Source: Sphaerimonospora thailandensis (GTDB lineage Bacteria > Actinomycetota > Actinomycetes > Streptosporangiales > Streptosporangiaceae). From it: a DNA stretch of 64,000 bases. Positions 44,699 through 52,527 of this stretch are shown here, in pieces. The stretch covers positions 1 through 64,000 of the forward strand of contig NZ_BOOG01000029.1 of the NCBI RefSeq assembly GCF_016863115.1, given 5' to 3'. Positions within the stretch are counted from its first letter, which is position 1, and each line of letters begins with the position of its first letter. The position numbers were made by a program, and so were the translations under genes. The notes below the pieces were generated by a model. It saw only the letters and a program-made list of their open reading frames with translations, had not been told where the DNA came from and did not search any database.

Positions 44699-47600
44699 GT
44701 AACGTCGGGCAACTTGAGCGCAGGACCCAAGACCGCGTTATCGCGTTGTTCCGGGAGTCGTTGGGTTACGAGTACCTCGGCAACTGGGAGTATCGCGAGG
44801 GGAACTCCAATGTCGAGGTTGAGTTGCTCGCACAGAATCTCCGCGCCCGCGGCTACAGCGACAACCTGATCAACAAGGCCGTCGACAAGCTGAAGAGCGA
44901 CGCTTCGCTCGGCGGCGGCCGGGACCTGTACGAGGCGAACCGCGACGTCTACGGCCTGCTGCGATATGGAGTGAAGGTCAAGCCCGGCGTGGGCGAGCAG
45001 ACGGAGACGGTGTGGCTCATCGACTGGGCACGCCCGGAGGCTAATCACTTCGCCCTGGCCGAGGAAGTGACGGTGCTCGGGCAGCACACCAAGCGCCCAG
45101 ACATCGTGCTGTACGTCAACGGCATCGCGCTCGGGACGATCGAGCTGAAGCGCTCGAAGGTCGCGGTCTCCGAGGGGATCCGCCAGAGCTACGGGAACCA
45201 GCGGTCCGAGTTCATTCGGTCGTTCTTCACGACGGTGCAGCTCGTGATGGCTGGCAACGACGTGGAAGGGCTGCGCTACAGCGTTATCGACACGCCGGAG
45301 AAGTACTGGCTGGCGTGGCGCGAGCAGTCGGAGATAGCCGATCCGCTCGATCGTTCCTTGACGCAGCTCTGCTCGAAGGAGCGTCTGCTTGAGCTGGCCC
45401 ATGACTTCATGGTCTTCGACGCGGGGCAGAAGAAGACATGCCGTCATAACCAGTACTTCGGTGTCAAGGCAGCGCAAGCGCGGATCGCCAAGCGTGAGGG
45501 CGGCATCATCTGGCATACCCAGGGTTCTGGCAAGTCGCTCACCATGGTGTGGCTGGCCAAGTGGATCCGCGAGAATCAGCCGGATGGCCGCGTGTTGCTC
45601 ATCACCGACCGCACCGAGCTGGACGATCAGATCGAGAAGGTCTTCCGCGGGGTCAACGAGTCGATCTACCGCACCAAGAGCGGCGCCGACATGCTGGCCA
45701 CTCTCAACGCGAGCGAGGAGTGGCTGATCTGTTCGCTGGTTCACAAGTTCCGCGGCTCGGAGGACGAGGCTGCGCGTGACCAAGCGGAGAGCGAGTTCAT
45801 CCGCGAACTGAACGCGACTGTCCCCAAGGGCTTCTACGCCAAGGGCAACGTCTTCGTCTTCGTCGACGAGGCCCACCGTACCCAGTCGGGCAAGATGCAC
45901 GACGCCATGAAGGCGCTTCTGCCAGGCGCGATGTTTATCGGCTTCACCGGCACGCCGCTCCTCAAGGCCGACAAAGCCACCACTATCGAGCGGTTCGGTA
46001 GCTTCATCCACACCTACAAGTTCGACGAGGGTGTGGCCGACGGCGTCGTCCTGGACCTGCGCTACGAGGCGCGCAATATCGACCAGGAGCTGACGTCGCC
46101 TGCGAAGGTCGACAAGTGGTTCGAGGCCAAGACCCGGGGCATGACAGACCTCTCCCGTGCCGAACTCAAGAAGCGCTGGGGCACCATGCAGAAGGTCGTC
46201 AGCTCCGAGCCGCGTGCCCGGCAGATTGTCAACGACATCTTGCTCGACATGGAGATCAAGCCGCGCCTGTCGGATGGCCGTGGCAACGCGATCCTCGTCA
46301 GTTCGAGCATCTACCAGGCGTGCAAGTTCTACGAGCTGTTCACTCAGGCCGGGTTCAAGGGCAAGTGCGCGATCGTCACGTCTTACGTGCCGCAGGCGAG
46401 CGACATCTCTAAGGAGGACTCCGGCCACGGAGCCACCGAGCGGCTGCGCCAGTACGAGATCTACCGGCAGATGCTTTCGGACCACTTCAGCGAACCGGCC
46501 GACAAGGCGATGACCAAGGCCGAGCAGTTCGAGAAGGACGTCAAGGAGCGCTTCGTCAACGATCCGGGCCAGATGCGATTACTCATCGTCGTCGACAAGC
46601 TCCTGACCGGCTTTGATGCCCCGAGCGCGACCTACCTGTACATCGACAAGAAGATGCAGGATCACGGTCTGTTCCAGGCCATCTGCCGGGTCAACCGCCT
46701 CGACGGCGATGACAAAGACTACGGCTACATCGTCGACTACCGGGACCTGTTCAACTCACTTGAGTCCGCCATCACCGACTACACCGGCGGTGCCCTGGAG
46801 GGTTACGAGAAGAAGGATATCGAGGGCCTGCTGTCCGACCGGCTCGAGAAGGCTCGCGAAGACCTTGACGAGGCCCTGGAGAAGATCCGCGCCCTGTGTG
46901 AGCTGGTTGAACCGCCGAAGAACACCTTGCAGTACCAGCAGTACTTCTGCGCTCGCGAGCAGGGCAACGCCGAGCAGCTCAAGGCCAACGAGCCCAAACG
47001 AGTCGAGCTCTACAAGGCCGTCGCGGCCGTGACACGGGCGTACGGGAACCTCGCCAACGAGATGAACGCCGCAGGCTACAGTGATGCCGAGGCTGCGGCA
47101 ATCAAGGACGAGATCGCGCACTACGCCAACGTGCGCGACGAGGTCAAGCTCGGTGCTGGCGAGGACGTCGACTTCAAGCAGTACGAGGCCGGCATGCGCC
47201 ACCTGCTCGACACCTACATCAGCGCTAAGCCGTCCGAGGTGGTCTCCGACTTCCAGGACGCCGGCCTCATCCAGCTCATCGTCCAGATAGGAGCTGGTGC
47301 GCTCGACAAGCTTCCCGCGGGCATCAAGAAGGACCCTGAAGCGGTGGCGGAGACGATCACCAACAACGTACGCAAGCTCATCATCGACGAGCGCCCGATG
47401 AACCCGAAGTACTACGACAAGATGTCCAACCTGCTTGACGCCATCCTCGAGGAGCGGCGCCAGGGTGCCCTGAACTACAAGGAGTACCTCGCGAAGCTGC
47501 TCGAGCACGCGGCCAAGCTCGGTAAGGGCGAATCAGATACCGAGTACCCGGAGTGGGCCAACAACGGCGCTCGCCGCGCCCTGGTCGACTTCTTCTACCC

Positions 47601-47781
47601 CTCAACCGAGATCGCTGTCGAGATCGACACGACGATCCGGCACACCAAGCCCGACTCGTGGGTAGGTAACCCAATCAAGGAGAAGAAGGTCAGGCGTGCG
47701 CTCGCGCGGACGCTACCTGCTGACTTCGACCGGCTCGACGAACTATTTGAACTAATAAAGGCACGTCATGAGTACCGCTAG
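44695..47781 (+). CDS. hsdR: Type I restriction endonuclease/translocase subunit
   Basis: The 1028-residue motor subunit has an N-terminal nuclease domain ('RPDIVLYVNGIALGTIELKR', PD-x(n)-ExK type), then SF2 helicase motifs: Walker A 'WHTQGSGKSLTMVWLA', motif II 'VFVDEAHRTQSG', motif III 'FIGFTGTPLLK', and the later 'VDKLLTGFDAPSATYLYIDK' and 'FQAICRVNRLDGDD'. The C-terminal helical region contacts the methylase. It cuts unmodified DNA after ATP-driven translocation. The start overlaps the HEPN gene (ATGA); its end overlaps the metalloprotease gene by 14 bases. Confidence 0.95.
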   Translation: MSNVGQLERRTQDRVIALFRESLGYEYLGNWEYREGNSNVEVELLAQNLRARGYSDNLINKAVDKLKSDASLGGGRDLYEANRDVYGLLRYGVKVKPGVGEQTETVWLIDWARPEANHFALAEEVTVLGQHTKRPDIVLYVNGIALGTIELKRSKVAVSEGIRQSYGNQRSEFIRSFFTTVQLVMAGNDVEGLRYSVIDTPEKYWLAWREQSEIADPLDRSLTQLCSKERLLELAHDFMVFDAGQKKTCRHNQYFGVKAAQARIAKREGGIIWHTQGSGKSLTMVWLAKWIRENQPDGRVLLITDRTELDDQIEKVFRGVNESIYRTKSGADMLATLNASEEWLICSLVHKFRGSEDEAARDQAESEFIRELNATVPKGFYAKGNVFVFVDEAHRTQSGKMHDAMKALLPGAMFIGFTGTPLLKADKATTIERFGSFIHTYKFDEGVADGVVLDLRYEARNIDQELTSPAKVDKWFEAKTRGMTDLSRAELKKRWGTMQKVVSSEPRARQIVNDILLDMEIKPRLSDGRGNAILVSSSIYQACKFYELFTQAGFKGKCAIVTSYVPQASDISKEDSGHGATERLRQYEIYRQMLSDHFSEPADKAMTKAEQFEKDVKERFVNDPGQMRLLIVVDKLLTGFDAPSATYLYIDKKMQDHGLFQAICRVNRLDGDDKDYGYIVDYRDLFNSLESAITDYTGGALEGYEKKDIEGLLSDRLEKAREDLDEALEKIRALCELVEPPKNTLQYQQYFCAREQGNAEQLKANEPKRVELYKAVAAVTRAYGNLANEMNAAGYSDAEAAAIKDEIAHYANVRDEVKLGAGEDVDFKQYEAGMRHLLDTYISAKPSEVVSDFQDAGLIQLIVQIGAGALDKLPAGIKKDPEAVAETITNNVRKLIIDERPMNPKYYDKMSNLLDAILEERRQGALNYKEYLAKLLEHAAKLGKGESDTEYPEWANNGARRALVDFFYPSTEIAVEIDTTIRHTKPDSWVGNPIKEKKVRRALARTLPADFDRLDELFELIKARHEYR

Positions 47782-48490
47782 CGCCTACCTGACCATCCGT
47801 GGTATCGACGTCGATGTCATCTACAAGGACATCAAAAACCTGCACATCGGCGTCTATCCGCCCCTTGGTCGGGTTCGGGTGGCTGCTCCGCGTCGGCTTG
47901 ACGACGAGCATGTCCGGCTGGCCGTGATCCAGCGGTTGCCGTGGATCAAGCAGCGACGCGAGCAACTTCGCTCAGCCGCACGCCAGTCTGAGCGAGAGAT
48001 GGTCACAGGCGAGTCTCACTATGTGTGGGGAGTTCGCCGCCGGATGAAGGTCGTAGAACGACCGGGCCGGGCTCACTTCGAGATAGACGGCGAACGTCTG
48101 CTGCTATACGTTCCGGCCGGCACCACAGCCGAGCGACGACGTGAACTGCTCGATCGTTGGTACCGGGAGCAGTTGCGACAAGCGATCCCGAACCTGATTG
48201 CCAAGTGGGAACCGATCCTGAAAGTGTCAGTGCCACGGTGGACAATCAGGCGGATGAAGACCAAATGGGGATCATGCAACCGCGAAACCGGACACATCTG
48301 GTTTAACGTCGAGCTTGCCAAGAAGCACCCCGGCTGCCTGGAGTACATCGTCGTCCACGAGATGACGCATCATCTCGAACGCAACCACGGCGAGCGCTTC
48401 ACCAAGCTGATGGATAGGTTCATGCCGAACTGGCGAAGCCTCCGTGATCAGCTGAACGATGCCCCCCTTGCACAGGAGCGATGGACATGA
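47768..48490 (+). CDS. YgjP/SprT-like metalloprotease (M48-type)
   Basis: The protein of 240 residues is a YgjP-family (DUF45) zinc metallopeptidase. The zinc site is 'YIVVHEMTHHLERNHGERFT' (HExxH with a third His), preceded by 'MKTKWGSCNRETGHIWFNVE'. These proteins are frequent last members of type I restriction operons; the role there is not established. The ATG at 47768 lies within the end of hsdR. The stop overlaps the ATG of the next gene (ATGA). Confidence 0.9.
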   Translation: MSTASAYLTIRGIDVDVIYKDIKNLHIGVYPPLGRVRVAAPRRLDDEHVRLAVIQRLPWIKQRREQLRSAARQSEREMVTGESHYVWGVRRRMKVVERPGRAHFEIDGERLLLYVPAGTTAERRRELLDRWYREQLRQAIPNLIAKWEPILKVSVPRWTIRRMKTKWGSCNRETGHIWFNVELAKKHPGCLEYIVVHEMTHHLERNHGERFTKLMDRFMPNWRSLRDQLNDAPLAQERWT

Positions 48491-49032
48491 GTGATCTGGA
48501 GGACAAGCTCCGTGGCTGGACCGGACTGTCGAGCGCGACGGAACAGGAGAAGCAGGAGCGGACGGAGCGGATGATCCGCGAGGCCGTGAAAGAGCACCCT
48601 GCTTTTGATGGCGTTGATCTCGATGCCTTCGCCAAGGGGTCGTACGCCAACAACACCAACGTCAAGACCGACAGCGACGTTGATATCGCGGTTCAGTGCG
48701 GTGAGGCGGCGTACTGGGACGAGGCAACGACTGGCGCGCATCCGCCGAGCGGGTCATATGCCGGGATCTGGACTCCAGCGAGGCTCAGGTCCGAGCTAAA
48801 GGCAGCTCTAGAGGCGAAGTTCCCAGGCCAGGTTGACTCCTCTGGCTCGACTGCGTTTCGTATATATGCTAGCTCCGCTCGGGTAGATGCCGATGTCGTT
48901 CCCTGTTTCGACTTCCGCTATTACTTCTCATCAAGTAGCTACCGCGAGGGGACCAAGGTTTTTAAGAAGGACGCCTCCAGTGCCCCTGACCTGCGCCTTT
49001 GTGTTCTTGTAAGGCCCACGTTCCGGCAGTAG
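48487..49032 (+). pseudogene. Truncated CD-NTase-like nucleotidyltransferase
   Basis: The frame starts 'MSDLEDKLRGWTGLSSATEQ' and has an intact catalytic core: 'FAKGSYANNTNVKTDSDVDI' (GS plus DxD) and the third Asp in 'RVDADVVPCFDFRYYF'. Homologues of this type are about 290-330 residues; here the sequence departs from the family after about residue 163 ('KVFKKDASSAPD') and stops at 49032, so the helical C-terminal half is missing. It is coupled to the metalloprotease gene (ATGA). Family members include oligonucleotide-cyclase-like enzymes of CBASS. The break marks the right edge of the island. Confidence 0.8.
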
Positions 49033-49043
49033 CGTGATCACAT

Positions 49044-49541
49044 ATGAGACCACTCGTGCTGCTCGACGTGGACGGGGTGCTCAACCCGTTACGACGATCT
49101 TCCCCGTCTTTTCGACGCCATACCGTGGTCGTGGACGGCGCGCCATACCAGGTGATGCTCGACCCACGCCACGGCCCCCGTCTGCTGGAGCTGGCCCGTG
49201 CCACCGGAGCCGATCTCGCGTGGGCCACCACCTGGGAGGACCACGCCAACGAGGAGATCGCCCCGCGCATCGGCCTGCCGCGTCTCCCGGTGATCCCGGT
49301 CATGGGCGACCCGGCGTCAAACTCGGGTGAGCACATGAAGACCCGCGCCATCGCCAAATATGTGCGGCGCCGTCCGTTCGTCTGGTTCGACGACATCCTC
49401 GATCAGGCCGACCACGACTACCTGGATCGGCATCCCGGTGTGGGTGATTTCCTGCTCGTGAAGGTCGATTCCCGCTTCGGACTCACCGCCGGCCATCTCG
49501 GCCAGGCCCGCCGATGGCTGAGTAGAGGTGTTCAAGCTTGA
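49044..49541 (+). CDS. HAD-like domain protein
   Basis: The protein of 165 residues starts 'RPLVLLDVDGVLNPLRRSSP', with the D-x-D-G-V-L nucleophile motif of HAD phosphatases, then 'LAWATTWEDHANEEI' (motif II-like Thr) and 'RRPFVWFDDILDQADHDYLD' with the acidic motif IV. It resembles the short HAD proteins annotated as secreted or RNA-repair-like. The stop TGA overlaps the TTG start of endonuclease V. A nucleic-acid end phosphatase role is a guess from context. Confidence 0.8.
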   Translation: MRPLVLLDVDGVLNPLRRSSPSFRRHTVVVDGAPYQVMLDPRHGPRLLELARATGADLAWATTWEDHANEEIAPRIGLPRLPVIPVMGDPASNSGEHMKTRAIAKYVRRRPFVWFDDILDQADHDYLDRHPGVGDFLLVKVDSRFGLTAGHLGQARRWLSRGVQA

Positions 49542-50188
49542 CCCGTCCGTGGCCGAGCACGGTGGCGGAGGCGGAGGCCGTACAGGAACAGCTCCGGCCA
49601 CTGGTCGATCTGGCCGACTCCGGACCTGAGCACGTCAGGCTCGTGGCCGGGCTGGACGTGGGATACGCCGTCAAGGGCAACGAGGTCACAGGTGCCGTGG
49701 TCGTCCTGGACGCGGACACCCTGCGAGTCGTGGACAGGGCAGTCGTCCGGGAGCGTGTGAGGTTTCCGTACGTGCCGGGGCTGTTCGCCTTCCGCGAGCT
49801 GCCGTCGCTCCTGGCCGCCCTGGATCGGCTCCCGGTCACCCCGGACCTGCTGATCTGCGACGGGTACGGCTTGGCCCACCCACGCCGGTTCGGGCTGGCC
49901 TGCCATCTGGGCGTGCTGACCGGGCTGCCGACGGTCGGCGTGGCCAAGACCGCGTTCGTGGGCAGCCACGATGCGCCGGGCCGGGAACGCGGCGCGTGGA
50001 GCCCCATCCGGATCGACGGCGACGTGGTCGGCCGCGCGCTGCGCACGCGCGAGGGTGTCAAGCCCGTCTACGTCTCCCAGGGCCACCGGGTCGGGCTGGA
50101 CACGGCCTGCGCCCACGTCCTGCGGTTGACCCCGGCCTACCGGCTGCCCGAGCCGATCCGCCAGGCCGACCGACTGTCCCGTTCCTGA
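49538..50188 (+). CDS. nfi: Endonuclease V (deoxyinosine 3'-endonuclease)
   Basis: The enzyme of 216 residues cleaves DNA near deoxyinosine or, in some forms, inosine in RNA. Family signatures are 'VAGLDVGYAVKGNEVTGAVV' with the first Asp, 'FPYVPGLFAFRELPSLLAAL' with the PYIPG wedge and Glu, 'LLICDGYGLAHPRRFGLACH' with Asp and His, and 'VGVAKTAFVG'. The TTG at 49538 overlaps the upstream stop; GAGGTG lies eight bases before. A later GTG (49559) would remove a few residues. It is coupled with the HAD gene. Confidence 0.93.
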   Translation: MTRPWPSTVAEAEAVQEQLRPLVDLADSGPEHVRLVAGLDVGYAVKGNEVTGAVVVLDADTLRVVDRAVVRERVRFPYVPGLFAFRELPSLLAALDRLPVTPDLLICDGYGLAHPRRFGLACHLGVLTGLPTVGVAKTAFVGSHDAPGRERGAWSPIRIDGDVVGRALRTREGVKPVYVSQGHRVGLDTACAHVLRLTPAYRLPEPIRQADRLSRS

Positions 50189-50247
50189 TACCGGTCGGGC
50201 GTGGCCTGCCGTTATGGGATCATCTGTAACGGCTGTGATGGTTTTCG

Positions 50248-51939
50248 ATGAATGGTGTGATCGTGACGTCTGCTCCCAGTCGGGTGATCGGTGGCCGTTA
50301 CCGGCTGCTCCGCCGGCTCGGCCAGGGCGGCATGGGCACGGTCTGGGAAGGCCACGACGGCGTGCTCGACCGGCGTGTGGCGGTCAAGGAAGTGACCCTT
50401 CCGCCGGGGACCGGTGACGCCCACCGGGCCGAGATGATCGAGCGGGCGACCCGCGAGGCGCGTACCGCCGCCCGGATCAGCCATCGGAACATCATCGCGA
50501 TCCACGACGTCGTCCAGGAGGACGGCCGGCCCTGGATCGTCATGGAGCTCGTCCCCTCACGGTCGCTGGACCAGATCGTCGAGGAGGACGGCCCCCTCAC
50601 GGCGGTCCGGGCCGCCGCCATCGGCCGCCAGGTGCTCGACGCGCTCACCTGCGCCCACGCCGTCGGCGTCGTCCACCGGGACGTCAAGCCCGCCAACATC
50701 CTGATCGGGCACGACGGCAGGATCGTGCTCTCCGACTTCGGCATCGCCACCGCCGAAGGTGATCCGTCGCTCACCAGAACCGGCATGGTCACCGGATCCC
50801 CGAGTTTCATCGCGCCCGAGCGGGTGAGCGGCGCCCAGGCGGATCCGGCCTCCGACCTCTGGTCGCTCGGCGCGTCGCTGTACGCGATGGTGACCGGGAG
50901 ATCGCCCTTCCACCGGGACAGCGGCGGGATGGCGGTGCTCGCGGCACTCATCAGCCGGGAGGAGGCCGATCTCTCGCCCGTGCCACCCGCGCTCCGTCCC
51001 GCCGTCGGCGGACTGCTGGTCAAGGACCCCGCCCGCCGCATCGGCGCCGCGGAGGCGGACCGGCTGCTGGCCATGGCGGAGGCGAGCGACCCAGGCCAGG
51101 CCGTACGGCCGTCTCGGCCGGAACCGACGAGGCCGGGCGCCGCCGGCGTCGATTACCGATCCCCCGCCGTCCCGTTTCCACAGCACCCTCCCCTCTCACG
51201 GCATACCCCGACCCCACAGCATCGCCCTGCGTTCTCCATGGATCAGGCGACCCCACCTCCCACCTCGGCTCCCCGGTCACGGGCTGCGCATACTCGGACA
51301 TTGGGGCCGGGCGGAATGGCACTGCTGATCGGTGCGGCCCTGGTCCTCCTCCTGGGCGCGATCGGCGGCACATGGGCGCTGATGCAGGAGGAGGAGATCC
51401 CGAAGGGACGGAAGCAGCCGACGGCGTCGGCGACCAAGCCGGCCCCGCAGCGCAAGGTGCTGACGCTGCTCCAGTTCCCGATGACGGGCGGCTGGTCGCT
51501 GCGGGCGCCCAAGGCGTGGCTCTCCGAATCCGGCGACGACGAGTACCGGTGGTGGAACCAGAAGAAGAGCGCCGTCCTCACTGTTCAGGTCGCCTCCCGG
51601 TCCGATCCACACGAGGTGGGCGACGTGGGCGAGCCGCAGGGAATTCTGGCCAAACTGGAGGCGATTCAGCAGGCGGAACCCGGGAACGGATACCGCCGGG
51701 TCCGGTTCGACAGGACGCGGGTGCCCAAGGGGCAGGCAGCGGAGCTGGAGTACACGGCCGTCGCGACCGAGTCCGATCCGGAGAACCCTTCGGTGAAGGG
51801 GAAATATCGGAGGGTGGTCCGGGTCGTCACGCTGGAGTCGGCCATATGCATCCTGGACTGGCAGGTGCAGGAGAAGTCTTGGAACGCCTACGAGCCGACG
51901 ATGCGGGCGGTCTTCGATTCCCTCGTCTCCCCCGCCTAA
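50248..51939 (+). CDS. Transmembrane Ser/Thr protein kinase
   Basis: The 563-residue protein has an N-terminal Hanks-type kinase domain: 'RLGQGGMGTVWEGHD' (Gly loop), 'RRVAVKEVTL' (Lys), 'VVHRDVKPANILIGHDGRIV' (catalytic loop), 'LSDFGIA' (DFG) and 'FIAPERVSG'. A Pro-rich linker (about 285-345), one membrane segment (about 352-374) and an extracytoplasmic domain of about 190 residues follow. The outer domain has no PASTA repeats. The ATG at 50248 was used; GTG 50266 would also leave the domain intact. Signals and substrates are unknown. Confidence 0.92.
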   Translation: MNGVIVTSAPSRVIGGRYRLLRRLGQGGMGTVWEGHDGVLDRRVAVKEVTLPPGTGDAHRAEMIERATREARTAARISHRNIIAIHDVVQEDGRPWIVMELVPSRSLDQIVEEDGPLTAVRAAAIGRQVLDALTCAHAVGVVHRDVKPANILIGHDGRIVLSDFGIATAEGDPSLTRTGMVTGSPSFIAPERVSGAQADPASDLWSLGASLYAMVTGRSPFHRDSGGMAVLAALISREEADLSPVPPALRPAVGGLLVKDPARRIGAAEADRLLAMAEASDPGQAVRPSRPEPTRPGAAGVDYRSPAVPFPQHPPLSRHTPTPQHRPAFSMDQATPPPTSAPRSRAAHTRTLGPGGMALLIGAALVLLLGAIGGTWALMQEEEIPKGRKQPTASATKPAPQRKVLTLLQFPMTGGWSLRAPKAWLSESGDDEYRWWNQKKSAVLTVQVASRSDPHEVGDVGEPQGILAKLEAIQQAEPGNGYRRVRFDRTRVPKGQAAELEYTAVATESDPENPSVKGKYRRVVRVVTLESAICILDWQVQEKSWNAYEPTMRAVFDSLVSPA

Positions 51940-51965
51940 TGGGATGTCCGACCTTTCGAGAGGGC

Positions 51966-52430
51966 TCAGGGGGCGACGATGAGGGTCTGGGGGGCGATCT
52001 GGCGCATCAGGGTGCGTAGCCACAGCAGGTGTGCGGCCGTCTCGGCACCGCAGTGGCGGACCACGTCGAGCAGTTCCTCGTCCCCGACTCCCTCGGCGGC
52101 CTGCGCGATGAGCGTCCACGAGATCTCGCACTGGGTGGCCAGCAGATAGAGGTCGTGCAGGTCCCGCAGCAGGCCGAGACTGCCCCGCCGGGCCCCGGAG
52201 AACAGCGCGGAATGCATCCGCTCGGGCTCCTCGGACAGATGTGCCGAATACCTCCGGACGAACGGCTCCAGCCGGCGGGCGTTGTTCCCGCACTGCACGG
52301 CCAGACGCTCGCACACGCCGGTCAGGTCGGGCTCGTCGGGATGAGCGCGCCGTACCGCGCGCAGGGCGTCCGCCAACTCGTGCTGAGACCGGTGAAGCAA
52401 ACCGAGGTAATGGGCGAGATGCATGCTCAC
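51966..52430 (-). CDS. Conserved helical protein next to the molybdopterin oxidoreductase
   Basis: The product of 154 residues is all-helical ('LAHYLGLLHRSQHELADALR', 'LLRDLHDLYLLATQCEISWT', 'AAHLLWLRTLMRQIAPQTLI'), possibly ferritin-like. I recall similar proteins beside actinobacterial molybdopterin oxidoreductases, as here, but no function is known. GTG 52430 has GGAG seven bases upstream. It lies 97 bp downstream of the oxidoreductase gene on the same strand. Confidence 0.72.
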   Translation of the reverse strand: MSMHLAHYLGLLHRSQHELADALRAVRRAHPDEPDLTGVCERLAVQCGNNARRLEPFVRRYSAHLSEEPERMHSALFSGARRGSLGLLRDLHDLYLLATQCEISWTLIAQAAEGVGDEELLDVVRHCGAETAAHLLWLRTLMRQIAPQTLIVAP

Positions 52431-52527
52431 CGGCCGTCTCCCTCCGGGTAGGTTGACCTGTCCGCGCTTCAGCCGCCGGCCGTCACCTCCCGGATCTCGT
52501 CAGGCCCCGATGGTCGTGCAGGACGAG

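Noticed and set aside
49044-50188. HAD and endonuclease V genes as part of the defence island
   Set aside because: They have chromosomal codon bias, lie beyond the truncated gene, and endonuclease V is a common repair enzyme.
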